64,000 nt of DNA from Podocnemis expansa (GCA_007922195.1 ML682067.1:2748495-2812494); one strand, 5' to 3'. Counted from the first letter of the stretch, positions 45,361 through 56,229 are shown. Notes: a model not told the origin generated them from the sequence alone. Program-made: numbers and translations.

Positions 45361-46476
45361 ATGGTGAAGAGGAGCCACACTGCTTGTGCCAGCACCCCTT
45401 CTGTTTCCTTTGCCTCTGTTTGTAGCCAGACAGACTGTCTGACCATGGATATCTCCACCCAGATCCTGGTGTGGATTTGCAGGGACTGTCTGACCATGGA
45501 TATCTCCACCCAGATCCTGGTGTGGATTTGCAGGGACTGTGGCCTTCATTTTCCTGCCACTGATGATGAGGCTCAGGGGATGAGCCTATGTGATAGGTGC
45601 CTTCTGGTGGCATCTCTCCAGAAACAGGTAGGAGAGTTACAGGAGGAGGTGTCATGACTCAGGGGTATCTATGCCCTGGAAAAGTTCCTTGACAGTGTCC
45701 ATGATGAGACCTGCAAGGAGGAGGTCCCTATCCCAGTGCCAAGAGCTACTGCCACAGCTCTGGAAACAGATGGGATGCCTATGGCAGAGGGAGGACAGTG
45801 GCAGCTGGTCACCTCTGGCAGCAGACAGTGCTCCACGCCTGCTCACATCCTACCATCTATTGTGGTGAGGAACCGTTATGCGGTGCTGGACACAATGAAG
45901 GAGGTAGAGGAGATGCCATCCACCCCTGAGGCTGGGCAGATCACAGCCACCTCACCTAAGAGGAAACGTAGGGTTGTGGTGATTGGGGATTCATTCCTGA
46001 GAGGAACGGAGGCACCCATCTGTCACCCTGACAAGGCCTCTAGAGAGGCATGCTGCCTGCCAGGTGCCCATATCCGAGACTTAACGGAGGGATTGTCAAA
46101 AATCATCCGCCCCTCAAACTACTACACCATGCTTCTTATCCATGTGGGTACCAATGATACTGCGAGAGGTGATCCTCAGCAGATCAAAGGTGACTTCAGG
46201 GTTCTGGGAGTGAGGGTGAAGGAGTTTGGAGCACAGGTGGTGTTCTCCTCGATCCTTTTAGTCAAGGCTAGAGGCCTGAGGAGAGACAGATGCATCCTAG
46301 AGGTGAATGCCTGGCTGCAAAGATGGTGTGGTTGGGAGGGATTTGGCTTCCTTGACCATGGAGTCCTGTTTCAGGAAAGAGGATTGATAGACAGAGATGG
46401 CCTTCACCTGTCCAGAAAGGGGAAGAGCATATTTGGGCACAGACTGGCTGACCTAGTGAGGAGGTCTTTAAACTAG
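45361..46476 (+). pseudogene. CR1 ORF1: zinc-finger-like plus SGNH esterase domain, one stop
   Basis: One frame runs from ATG 45361 to TAG 46474-46476 (371 codons), broken only by TGA at 45655-45657. The N-terminus has Cys pairs CRDC and CDRC around a His, as in the PHD/zinc-finger-like region of CR1 ORF1 proteins. Leu/Glu-rich LQKQVGELQEEV follows. The C-terminal half is an SGNH/GDSL hydrolase fold: VVVIGDSFLRG (nucleophile Ser at 45991-45993), oxyanion-type PGAHIRDL, HVGTND, and DGLHLS with the catalytic Asp and His (46396-46407). ORF1 proteins bind RNA; the role of the esterase in transposition is unsettled. All catalytic residues are kept. A perfect 51-bp duplication lengthens the first Cys region. 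Confidence 0.85.
45433..45534 (+). repeat. Perfect 51-bp tandem duplication in CR1 ORF1
   Basis: 45433-45483 and 45484-45534 are identical, starting GACTGTCTGACCATGG. Each encodes 17 residues (DCLTMDISTQILVWICR), so the frame is preserved. Confidence 0.98.
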
Positions 46477-46481
46477 TTGCA

Positions 46482-49400
46482 ATGGGGGAAGGAGACCAAA
46501 GCCCACAGGTAAGTGACAATGTGGGTGATCTGGGGGAAGGGATGGAACCTGGGGGGTGCTGGGACTGTAGCACCAGAGATAAAAAAGAATGTAGTTGGAA
46601 CATGGGGGCCCAATCAAATAATTGTCTTAAGTGTTCTACTGAAGCCCCAATATGTGAGGAGAGTGAGGGAGGAGAACTCCAAGAAAAAGTGCAAGGAGGA
46701 ACATGCAATAGAACTGAAAATCAAAATGACAAAGTAGGGCAATCGGCCGGGTATCTTGGGTGCCTATACACTAATGCGAGGAGCCTGGGAAATAAGCAAG
46801 AAGAATTGGTAGTACTAGCACAGACAAGGAACTATGATATCATAGGAATAACAGAGACATGATGGGATAGTCTGCACTACTGGAGCTCTACCATGGATGG
46901 GTATAAACTGTTCAGGAAGGACAGGCAGGGAAGAAGAGGGGGAGGAGTAGCGTTATATGTAAAAGAGCTCTATTGACTGCTCAGAGCTCCATTATGGAAG
47001 TGGAAGCGTGCCAATAGAAAGTCTGTGGGTTGCATTGAGAGGGGAAAGCAACAAGGGGGATGTTGTGGTGGGTGTCTGCTATAGACCACCAGACCAGAAG
47101 CAGGAGGTGGATGAGGTGTTCTATGGACAACTAGCAGAAGCTTCTAGATCACAAGCCCTGGTGCTGATGGGGACTTCAATTACCCTGACATCTGGTGGGA
47201 GACCAATACAGCAGTGCATGGGCAATCCAGGAAATTTTTAGAGAGTGTTGGGGACAACTTTCTAGTACAAATGCTAGAGGAACCAACTAGGGGCCTTGCA
47301 CCTCTACTGCTCACAAACAGGGAAGAATTGATCAGGGAGGTAGAGGTAACTGGCAAGCTAGGCAGTAGTGACCATGACATGGTTGAGTTCAGGATGCTGA
47401 TTAAAGGAAGGAAGGAAAGAAGCAAAACACAAACCCTGGACTTCAAAAAAGCAGATTTTGGCTCCCTCAGGGAACTGATGGGCAGGATCCCTTGGGAAGC
47501 TAACTGAAGGGGAAAGGAGTCCAAGAGAGTTGGTTATATTTTAAAGAAACCCTGCTAAGGGCACAGGAAGTTGCCATTCCAATTAGGAGAAAGAACAAAC
47601 ATGTGAGGCAGACAGAATGGCTTAGCCGAGAACTCTGCACTGAGCTGAAACATTAAAAGAAAGCTTACAGGAAGTGGAAGCTTGGTCAGATGACCAAGAA
47701 GGCATATAAAGATATTGCTAGGGACTGCAAGGATAAAATCAGAAAGGCCAAAGGACAAATGGAGTTGCGGCTAGCGAGGGATGTAAAGGATAACAAGAAG
47801 GGGTTCTACAAGTATGTTAAAGACAACAAGAGGATCAGGGATGGTGTAGGCCCCTTGCTGAATGGGGCAGGTATACTTGTGACAGAGGATGAGGGAAAAG
47901 CTGAAGTGCTCAATGCTTTTTTTGCTTCAGTTTTCAGAGGCAGGGTCAGCTCCCAGCCCACTACCATGGGTATGACAGATTGGAGAGAAGAAGAGAGGCC
48001 CTTGGTGACAGAAGGTCAGGTTAGGGACTGCTTAAAGAAGCTGGATGTGCACAAGTCCATGGGGCCGGACGAACTGCACCCAAGGGTGCTAAGGGAATTG
48101 GCCGATGAGATAGCAGCACCGCTGGCCATTATCTTTCAAAACTTATGGAGAACAGGGGAGGTGCCAGAGGATTAGAAAAAAGCAAACATAGTACCTATTT
48201 TCAAAGAAAGGGAAAAATGAGGATCCGGGGAATTACAGACCAGTCAGCCTCACCTCAATCCCTGGAAAAATTATGGAGCAGGTTCTCAAAGAATCCATCC
48301 TCAAACACTTAGAGGAAAATAAAGTGATCAGGAACAGTCAGCATGGATTTACCAAGGGTAAATCATGCCTGACCAATCTCATTTCCTTCTATGATCAGAT
48401 GGCTGGTTTTCTGGATGCAGGAAGAACCGTTGATGTGATATACCTTGATTTTTAGCAAGTATTTTGATAGTTTCCCACAGCATTCTCATTGGCAAATTAA
48501 GGAAGTATGGGTTGGATAGGTGGACTATAAGGTGGATAGAAAACTGGCTAGATCAATGGTTTCAGCATGTAGGAATCAATGGTTCCATGTCTAGCTGGCA
48601 ACCAGTAACGAGTGGTGTGGCCCAGGGGTTGGTCCTGGGGCCAGTTCTGTTCAACATTTTCATCAATGATCTGGATGATGGAATAGACTGCATTCTCACT
48701 AAGTTTGCAGATGACACCAAGCTGGGGGGAACAGTAGACACATTGGAGGGCAAGGACAGGATTCAGGGAGACCTAGATAAATTGGAACAGTGGGCCAACA
48801 GAAATCTTATGAGCTTCAATAAGGACAAGTGTAAAATCCTGCACTTGGGATGGAAAAACCCCATGCACTGCTACAGGCTGGGAAACATTCAGCTAAGTAG
48901 CAGCAGTGTAGAAAAGGACCTGGGGGTCATGGTGGATGGGAAGCTGGATACGAGTCAGCAGTGTGCTCTTGCTGCCAAAAAGGCCAATGGCATACTGGGC
49001 TGCATCAAAAGAAGTATTACCAGCAGATCAAGGGATGTGATCATTCCCCTCTATTCTGCACTGGTGAGGCCACATCTAGAATACTGTGTTCAGTTTTGGG
49101 CTCCCCACTACAAAAAGAACAGGGACATGCTAGAGAGAGTTCAGAGGAGGGCAACCAAAATGATTAAAGGGCTGGAGCACAAGCCCTATGAGGAAAGACT
49201 GACAGCATTAGGCTTATTTAGTCTGCAGAAGAGAAGATTGAGGGGGGATTTGATAGCAACCTTCAACGACTTGAAGGGATGCTCCAGGGAAGATGGAGCT
49301 CGACTGTTCTCAGTAGTAACAGAGGACAGAACAAGGATCAATGGTCTCAAGTTGTGGTTAGGGAGGTTGAGGCTGGATATTAGAAAAGCATTTTTTACTA

Positions 49401-49507
49401 GGCGAGTGGTGAAGCATTGGAATGAGCTGCCGAGGGAGGTGGTGGAATCTCCATGTTTGGAGGTGTTTAAGGCCCGGCTGGACAAAACCATGACTGGGAT
49501 GGTTTAG
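46482..49507 (+). pseudogene. CR1 ORF2: APE endonuclease and reverse transcriptase, broken
   Basis: ORF2 starts 5 nt after the ORF1 stop. The APE-like endonuclease shows TNARSLGNKQEEL, DIIGITET (then TGA at 46860-46862), GVCYRPPDQ and GSSDHDMVEF. The RT shows [54 protein letters not shown] and the active-site FADD (about 48704-48715). The C-terminal domain has [22 protein letters not shown] and [12 protein letters not shown], with stop at 49505-49507. Lesions: TGA 46860; a stop and frameshift near 46980; a frameshift near 47170; a stop after 47500; TAA near 47655; TAG 48173; frameshifts near 48200 and in a T run near 48450. The 347-codon stretch from 48464 is intact. The RT box before FADD reads VAQGLVLGP. 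Confidence 0.9.
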
Positions 49508-49583
49508 TGGGAGTGGTCCTGCCTCTGGCAGGGGGTTGGACTAGATGACCTATGAGGTCCCTTCCAACCCTATGATTCTATGA
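49508..49583 (+). other. CR1 3' UTR and terminal ATTCTATG units
   Basis: GGGGGTTGGACTAGATGACC, then GAGGTCCCTTCCAACCCT and ATGATTCTATGAT, is the conserved CR1 3' end recognised by the CR1 reverse transcriptase. The same sequence, inverted, tails the SINE at 24107-24236. Confidence 0.9.
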
Positions 49584-50329
49584 TAGACAGTGATAGGCTG
49601 AGCCCTACAGAGAAACACTATACAAGAGTGGTGTTAACTTCTGTGGTGGGTCTTTTGAGCAAGAAGGCCTGGGAAGAAACCCTTTGGCTACAGCCCCAAG
49701 AGGGGAACAGAGCTGATAGAGGTAAGGAAGCTGCCAGAAGCTGGAGTGCCAAAGCCCTCTGGCAGGATGGCCTTGAAGCTTGGGGACCATGTATTGAATT
49801 AAGACTGGTCTGTTTGTTTCTTAATCTTTCTTATGAAGGAATAAACCTCCTTGGCTGAGCCTGGGCATGGCTGTGCATGGTTTAGCAGTGCTGGCAGTGG
49901 CCCTTGATGATGCTCGCCAACAGAGATTGGTCTAATAAATGGTCATATCTCATCGGTCATATCTCATCCATCATATCTTTCAAATAAGATGGGACCCACA
50001 CAGCTACAGCAAGCACTGCATACAATTATGTTGTTGGAACACGACTATGTTATGTACTTAACATCACAGCTTGAAAACATGATCTTTTGGTTTTGTGTTT
50101 AGCAGTCTCTTCCACCTCTTTCTTCTCCTGCATATGAATGCATTCACATGAAGTGCACAGGCTTTTGTTCTCACCACACTCCTGGCTGGAAGAAAAGAAG
50201 GCAGTGTTTTCCCTCCTTCCACCCTCCAGACCTCTGGAGTTGTAAGGGGGGAGTGGGGACAGGAAATGCTCTTTGCCTTCCCTTCTTCCTTCCAACTGCC
50301 TGAAAGCCGAGAGGTGTTCCTATCTGGGG
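49584..50329. other. No gene seen; short 14-bp repeat
   Basis: GGTCATATCTCATC is tandemly repeated at about 49941-49977. AATAAA occurs at about 49840. If the composite hAT is real, this is its interior. Confidence 0.4.
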
Positions 50330-50880
50330 GACCCCCGGGGTTTGACGACCTGGCCCCCAGGCACCTTCCAGCCAGCTCCCTGACCCCCTTCCCTTACCCT
50401 CCCACCAGCCAGCTCCCCAATCCCTGGGTACCTTTCCTGACCTGCCCTCCAGCTCCTCAACCCCTGGGTGCCTTCCTTGCCCACCTGCCACCTCCCCAAC
50501 CCTCTTCCCTTACTCATCCAACACTGGCTCCCCAATCCTCCAGGCCCTTCCCCATCAGTTCCCTGACACCTGGGCACCTTCCCTGCCTGCCCACTGGCTC
50601 CCTGATCCTCTTCCCTTACCCACCCACCCACCCACTAGCTCCCCGATCCTCCAGGCCCTTCCCCACTGGCTCCCCAACCCCCAGGTGCCTTCCCTGCCTG
50701 CCTGCCAGCTCCCCAAGCCCCTTATTACCCACCCACCTGCAGGCTGCCCAATCCTCTGGGTCATTCTCTGTCAGCTCCCCAACCCCCGAGAGCCTTCTCT
50801 GACCCACCCACCAGTTCCCCAACCCCTGGACACCTTCCGTGACCCGCCTGCCAGCTCCCTAACCCCCACGGTCCCTTTGC
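50330..50880. repeat. C-rich minisatellite, about 35-45 bp unit
   Basis: Repeated CCAGCTCCCC(A/T)A(A/C)CCC..CAGGCACCTTCC..TGCC units in at least ten degenerate copies. Open frames of 100-178 codons here come from lack of stops in low-complexity DNA. Confidence 0.85.
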
Positions 50881-51056
50881 CCTTATCTGGCGGGAGCTCC
50901 ATGGCCAGGCTACTCCTACCCTAAGCATGCAGTGCTGGAGATTTGAAAACTCCCCAGCCTCACTGGAGTGGCCGCACTGTGCAGTCATCTGTAATGCCTG
51001 TGTGAGCGTACAACAGCCGTGCACCCAACCAGCTTAGACGGAACATTGGCTGAGTC

Positions 51057-51410
51057 CCACAAACGCATGGCTGAGGTGATGTCTACGTTGGCAGTAGCAA
51101 ATTCACCACCGTCAGTTTGATCTTTCCAGACTGATTGAGTAGTCAGTGAAGACCTGCTCAACTTGATCCAGAAATTGGTGCAGTAAGACCACCCCCTCAA
51201 GATGAGTAGCACTGAGTTGATGGGAGGGCATTTCCTGTCAATTCAGTGAAGTAGAGATGGTGCAGTAGGTAAGCATTAAGAGCCAAAGGCGAGATACAAT
51301 TTATTTTATATAGCTTGCGTATCTTCCTTAGACTGCCACCAAAATCCATGGTAATGTAGACCTGCCCTAAGCCTCTCACAAAAGCTTCAAGCTTTCAAGC
51401 AATTTCCAAA
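51057..51410. other. No gene seen
   Basis: Possible remnant of a Harbinger-like end near 51353-51366 (ATGTAGACCTGCCC); its partner may be near 51076 (GGTGATGTCTACGTTGG), giving a candidate of about 300 bp. Confidence 0.3.
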
Positions 51411-51530
51411 GGGTCAGCCATGTTAGTCTAGTAAAGCAAAGAAAAACAGCAAGGAGTCCTGTGGCACTTAAAGACTAACAGATTTCTTTATCGCATGAGC
51501 CATTGTGGGAGAAAATTCCACTTCATCACA
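51411..51530 (+). repeat. Half 'cctgtggcac' repeat with head
   Basis: GGGTCAGCCATGTTAGTCTA, then GTCCTGTGGCACTTAAAGAC and TTATCGCATGAGCC, ending ..CCACTTCATCA. Single arm only. It directly abuts the LTR-like repeat. Confidence 0.85.
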
Positions 51531-52472
51531 CCCTAACCCTAACTCCTAAAACCTGACTTACCCCATTTTGCCAGGTGACCATTCACTCCTGAGTCAATCC
51601 ACACCAGCCTCCTGTGTGTAATCATTCCCAGTCATTGGATGTGCACCCTCTAGTCACCTATGGCATGGTCCCCAAGTGAACACCCTGAGTCCCCAGACAC
51701 TTTACCAGGACTCCTGTCCTACAGAGATTGGAATACATGCCCAATCACCATAGACACACATCCATCCATTTATCAAGTAAATGGATAGGCCGAGCCACAC
51801 AGCTTATTCACACCCTTTAAAGCCCACACAGCTTTACATAAAACAAATTCTAGTTTACTGATGAGCATGATTTTAAGTGAGTATATAGTAAATCAATGCA
51901 CAGTCATTTAATAAAGCAGTCAGGAGTTACCATGAGTAAATAAAAGATATAAAACTCATGTTAACCTAACAACACTACAACAATTATGCTCATCTTACCA
52001 CCCAAGTCTGGTTGTGATGGTTTGCTGTCATCTCTGCCTGTTTCTAAGCAGGGCAATCCTTGTAGATGTGTCAAGATGAAGCATCTCTGGCAGAAAGCCT
52101 GGAGCAGCTCATAGTGTTTCCCTCTGTTTCCAATCCCCTTCCCTGGCTTTTCCCCTCCCACATGCTGCTATGTGACTTCCTGCCCTCTACCTGAGCCAGG
52201 GAAGGTCATTTGCATTGCCTTTGTCACATAATTCTCCTGCCTCTGTACTAGAGAGAGTTCTGAGGTCTGGCTTATGTAACATTGTTCATTCACATTTGTA
52301 CAGATACATGATGCTGGAGGGAACATGATACCATAGCAACACAGTAGAGCACTCAGAAGAGAACCTTGTATGGCATAACCCACATCAAACCATACAATTA
52401 CATTGCAAAAGTGAAAAGAAAAGTTACATAGATCAGAGCCCAGGGGTGCATGGATCTACATCCCATGACACC
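51531..52472 (+). mobile_element. LTR-like repeat copy 2 (uninterrupted)
   Basis: It shares ordered blocks with 33562-36421: CTCTAGTCACCTATGGCATG, ACAGCTTTACATAAAACAAA, GAGTATATAGTAAATCAATG, and CAAACCATACAATTACATTG near the right side. The first bases CCCTAACCCTAA belong to the junction. No retroviral coding sequence, so a solo LTR is the best guess. Confidence 0.5.
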
Positions 52473-52674
52473 TGCGTACCTCTCCTGTATCATATTTGAT
52501 GTTTCATATGTGCAATATGTTTGTGACTGAGCTTAATTATTAGAAATAGCTGCATTTTAAATACCCCTTGATACAGAAGTTTGACTCCCATCAGCCATAG
52601 GCTATGTTAAAAATAGCTTGCTTATGTGGTAGTCCACAAAAGCTTTGAATGATGATATAGTGGTCCGCATAAAG

Positions 52675-52881
52675 CAGGAGTCTCAAACTCAAATCACCAT
52701 GAGGACTGCACGAGGCCTAGTAGAGGGGCCCATGAGAACTAGTACATTAGCCTGAGGGCCACACAACTGAAACCTTTTCATACAACACTGGAAATATCAA
52801 TGATGATAGTGTCGTTGCAGGCCGCAGGAAACAGCTTTAGGGGCTGCAAGCAGCCCACAGACCACATGTTTGAGACCCCTA
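52675..52881. mobile_element. hAT MITE, 207 bp, perfect 8-bp TSD
   Basis: CAGGAGTCTCAAACTCAAAT faces GTTTGAGACCCCTA. GCATAAAG at 52667-52674 and 52882-52889 is exact. Same family as 28345-28555. Confidence 0.85.
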
Positions 52882-53050
52882 GCATAAAGGAAAAGGCTGT
52901 TGGGAACCACTAGTCTAAATATTATCATCCCCCGTTGTAAAAACAAGGAAACTGACACATGTCAAGGGGGCAAGGAGGAGCAAAGAAGGGGAGCAAGAGA
53001 CTGGCAGAGAGTAGGGTAGTTAGAAAATAGAAACCAGGAAGACTGGGAAA

Positions 53051-53145
53051 AACAACAAGAGTCCTGTGGCACCTTAAAGACTAATAAATTTCTTTGGGCA
53101 TAAGCTTTCATGGACTGCAACCCACTTTATCAGTGTAACACAGCT
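53051..53145 (+). repeat. Half 'cctgtggcac' repeat
   Basis: GAGTCCTGTGGCACCTTAAA, then AAGCTTTCATGGACTGCAAC, ending in CCACTTTATCAG. Single arm, GCATAAGC subtype. Confidence 0.8.
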
Positions 53146-53155
53146 ATGGCAGTGG

Positions 53156-53574
53156 AACAGGAAAATTGGGGATTTTAATTTCATCCTGTTACACAAACAA
53201 AATTCATGAGAGGAGAAAGCTTTTGGTAATGAAAAATTTGATTTTTATTTTTTGATTTGAATGATTACAAATCCCTGAGATCACAGACCACACCTGTCAC
53301 ATTAAAAACAAACAGTCATAAGCAGAGAAATACTTTCCTAGTATCATTTCATCTTATGGTCAGTAAGTGGATTTAGGGCACCCAACTTTCCAATTTATGA
53401 AGAACAGACAGTGAGTGATGGCACCTTCCCCACCCTCTCTTTGTCTCTTCCTCCCAAGGCTCATCCCCTGCTCTGCCTCTTCCCTCAAGACCCCACCCCC
53501 AATCCTCTCCCCCCCCCAACTCCAATGCTCACTGTTCTCACCACCTCCCTCCCTCACCAGGTGAGCAGGGCTCT
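53156..53574. other. No gene seen
   Basis: AT-rich sequence, then a C/T-rich stretch leading into the minisatellite. Confidence 0.4.
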
Positions 53575-53786
53575 AGGGATGATGTCTGGAGCAGCACTGG
53601 GGGAGGGAGAGCTGTGCTTCGGGACTGGGGAGCACAACTGGGGCAGGACGTAGTAAAGAGAGTTGTGCTTCAGGGGTTTGCAGGGTGACTAGGGCAGGAC
53701 AGGGGAGGGAGAGTGGTGCTCTGAGGGTGGGGGGGTGACAGAGGCAGGATGAGGACAGTACTTCAGGGACAAGGCACACAAAGGAG
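53575..53786. repeat. G-rich minisatellite running into the assembly gap
   Basis: About four degenerate units of 50-60 bp containing GAGAG(C/T)TGTGCTTC.GG..GGGGCAGGAC. It continues up to the first N. Confidence 0.75.
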
Positions 53787-54186
53787 NNNNNNNNNNNNNN
53801 NNNNNNNNNNNNNNNNNNNNNNNNNNNNNNNNNNNNNNNNNNNNNNNNNNNNNNNNNNNNNNNNNNNNNNNNNNNNNNNNNNNNNNNNNNNNNNNNNNNN
53901 NNNNNNNNNNNNNNNNNNNNNNNNNNNNNNNNNNNNNNNNNNNNNNNNNNNNNNNNNNNNNNNNNNNNNNNNNNNNNNNNNNNNNNNNNNNNNNNNNNNN
54001 NNNNNNNNNNNNNNNNNNNNNNNNNNNNNNNNNNNNNNNNNNNNNNNNNNNNNNNNNNNNNNNNNNNNNNNNNNNNNNNNNNNNNNNNNNNNNNNNNNNN
54101 NNNNNNNNNNNNNNNNNNNNNNNNNNNNNNNNNNNNNNNNNNNNNNNNNNNNNNNNNNNNNNNNNNNNNNNNNNNNNNNNNNNNNN
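53787..54186. other. Assembly gap (400 N)
   Basis: Exactly 400 N. The true length is unknown. Open frames spanning it are artefacts. Confidence 0.99.
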
Positions 54187-54315
54187 AAAGGAGCTTGCAA
54201 AGGGGGCCTGGACAGCGAGCCTGGCCACCAGTTCCATTCCTCAAATGCAGTGTACTTCAGGATCCCTCCCCCTGGGTTCTGGCAGCTCTCTCTGCTGAGT
54301 CAGGCAGCTCCTCCA

Positions 54316-54418
54316 GGCTATGTCTACACTACAGGGCTCAGTTAAGCTGGCTTAATAAGGTCTACTTTAAGCCAGCTTAAAGTAGACCTTATTAAATTGG
54401 TTTAGAGTGTCCACACTC
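54316..54418. mobile_element. Harbinger-like left end
   Basis: GGCTATGTCTACACTACAGG is followed by TTAAGCTGGCTTAATAAGG and its inverted copy. It ends near GTGTCCACACTC. It may be a short MITE or the left end of a longer element ending at 56474. Confidence 0.55.
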
Positions 54419-55390
54419 AAAATGCCAGGAGACTACCACCATCCACGCTGGCAGCTGCTAGATCACCCTAGGAGTGGTGCATTGTGTCTAGCTGGCCCAC
54501 AGTACACCACAGCAGAAGTGTCCATCTCTCCTGGACACTCCTTTACTACAGGAAGTGAGTGACCACACCACCCTCTAGACTTTGTGTGGCAACAGGGAGC
54601 CCAGGACGTAACCCAGCAATGTGGTAGCACAGCACTTCACACCCTCCCTGCATTGCCCAGACTCCTCCAGCTCTGGACCAAGTGCCACAGGGCAACTGCC
54701 AGCACAGAGGCAGGGAGCAGCAGTTGTTAAGACTCAAACACCCGGAAATAGCACACAGAGGAAGGTGAAGTCAAATCACCTGTTGTAATGGGAAAAAAGT
54801 CCATAGTCACAATTTAATCCTGCATTCACACAATCTAATCTAAAAGAAATAGCAATTTACTTTCGTGTTATGTGCTGTTTCCCAGTGTTTGAATCTTAAC
54901 AACTACCAGGGGTGTTGCTGGTGCCTGGCACACAAGGCATATGCCCCAAGTCCCGGTGCCAGTGCCTTGAATGTCTGGAGCACCCACTGCCTCTCCTGGG
55001 CCCGTCCCTGGCCAAGTATCCAGGTCCAGGCTAGCTGCGGCAGTGCCTGCCTCTCCCAGCCGGGTCACAGGGTCTGGGCCACCTGTGGCAGAACCTGCCT
55101 CTCCTGGGCTACATCACCTGCAGCACCCACTGTCTCACCCAGCCCTGGCCCCAGCCAGGGATCAGGGGATGGGCTGGAAGTGGCAGGAGCCTGTAGCCCT
55201 GCCTCCAGATCGGGGCAAGGGGTGGGACCAGGGCTGAGGGAGCAGAGCCCGGGGCCCAGCCCTAGGTCTTTGCCCAGAGCAGTGATGCTCCTGACAACTG
55301 CTTTGCTGTTACAGTGTGACCTGATCATACGTCTTACACTCCCCTGCATTTATTTTCTACCATTCTGTAAGTTCCTCCATCTTCAAACCA
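54419..55390. other. No gene seen; GC-rich central part
   Basis: 54930-55280 is C/G-rich with GGCC and CAGCC repeats. The 176-codon frame at 54865-55395 is low-complexity and not recognisable. Confidence 0.4.
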
Positions 55391-55485
55391 CCTGACAAAG
55401 TGGGATTTTCTCCCATGAAAGCTCATCCAATAAATAAATTTGTTAGTCTTAACAGTGCCTCCAGACTCCATGTTTGTTTTACAAC
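55391..55485 (-). repeat. Half 'cctgtggcac' repeat, inverted
   Basis: TGACAAAGTGGGATTTTCTC, then ATGAAAGCTCATCCAATAAA and TTAGTCTTAACAGTGCC. Reverse complement of one arm. Confidence 0.8.
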
Positions 55486-55489
55486 AATA

Positions 55490-56095
55490 TCAGGGGGGTC
55501 GGTCTGAGAAGGGGAGACACAGGCAGGGTCAGGCTGAGAAGGGCATGGGGAGAGACCAACGGGTCAGGCTGCAGAAGAGGGGGAGACGCGGGGTCAGGCT
55601 GCAGAAGGCAAGAGAAGAGACACAGGGTCGGGCTGGAGCAGGGCAAGGCAAAAGAGACATGCAGGGTCGGGCTGGAGAAGGGAAGAGACACACGCTTGAG
55701 AAGGGCAAGGGGAGAGAGACACGCAGGGTCAGGTTAAGAGGGGGGAAGATGCAGGGTTGGGCTGAGAAGGTGAGAGATGTGGGTCAGGCTGAGAAGGGGA
55801 AGACATGCAGGGTCAGGGCAGGCTGGAGCAGTATCAATGCAGGGTTGCACTGAGAAGGGGGAAAGATGCTGGATCAGGTCAGGGGAAGAAGAGAGATGCA
55901 GGGTTGGGCTGAGAATGGGAGAGATGCTGAGTTGGGCTGGAGAACAGGGAGACATGCGGGGTCAGGCTGAGAAGGGGAAAAGATGCCGGATCAGATTGGG
56001 GGAAGGAGAGAGATGTGGGGTCGCTGAAGGTGGGGGGAGATGTAGGGTCAGGCTGAGAATGGGAAAGACTCTGGATCAGATGAAGGGAAGGCAAC
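55490..56095. repeat. Minisatellite, unit about 35-45 bp, at least 14 copies
   Basis: Degenerate units of GGGTC(A/G)GGCTG(A/C)AGAAGGG..GAGA(G)A(C/T)..GCA. Unit length varies and copies are diverged. No spacers or leader, so it is not CRISPR-like. Confidence 0.9.
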
Positions 56096-56229
56096 CTAGT
56101 CTGTAGTCCTAGGATGCAGCGCCGTGGGGCTGTGGCAAAGACATGGGGGGTTTTAATGTGTTACAGACAGCTGGGAATGCTCCCAACTGTGTTGTGGCTT
56201 CTAGCCAACACCCATCCCCATGTTTCAAA

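Larger units (their letters stand above)
44985..49583 (+). mobile_element. Near-full-length CR1 non-LTR retrotransposon
   Basis: A 5' untranslated region with direct repeats, ORF1, ORF2 and a CR1 3' UTR ending in two ATTCTATG-type units follow in order over about 4.6 kb. The 5' boundary is approximate: the sequence after the hAT MITE at 44942 becomes CR1-like by about 44985. No clear target duplication is visible, as is usual for CR1. All coding parts carry stops or frameshifts. Confidence 0.85.
44538..51048. mobile_element. Composite hAT interrupted by CR1 (TSD GCTGAGTC)
   Basis: The left end CCATGTTCCCTCTAAGCTG (44538-44556) and right end CAGCTTAGACGGAACATTG (51030-51048) are inverted copies differing at two positions. 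GCTGAGTC lies exactly outside both (44530-44537 and 51049-51056). If they are the two ends of one hAT, the CR1, a hAT MITE and a minisatellite lie inside it. A complication is a second inverted end at 44674-44688, whose outer flank does not match. Confidence 0.55.

Noticed and set aside
45239..45655. 138-codon open frame on the - strand
   Set aside because: Antisense shadow of CR1 ORF1; its internal repeat is the 51-bp duplication read backwards.
50266..50802. 178-codon Pro/Leu-rich open frame
   Set aside because: It is the translation of a C-rich minisatellite; overlapping frames on the other strand are equally open.
51531..51544. CCCTAACCCTAA, telomere-like
   Set aside because: Only two units at the junction of two repeats; too short to call an interstitial telomere tract.
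53573..54345. Long open frames across the N run on both strands
   Set aside because: They consist mainly of unknown residues from 400 N.
55490..56095. Regularly repeated array resembling a CRISPR
   Set aside because: Units are degenerate and contiguous without unique spacers, and the genome is vertebrate.
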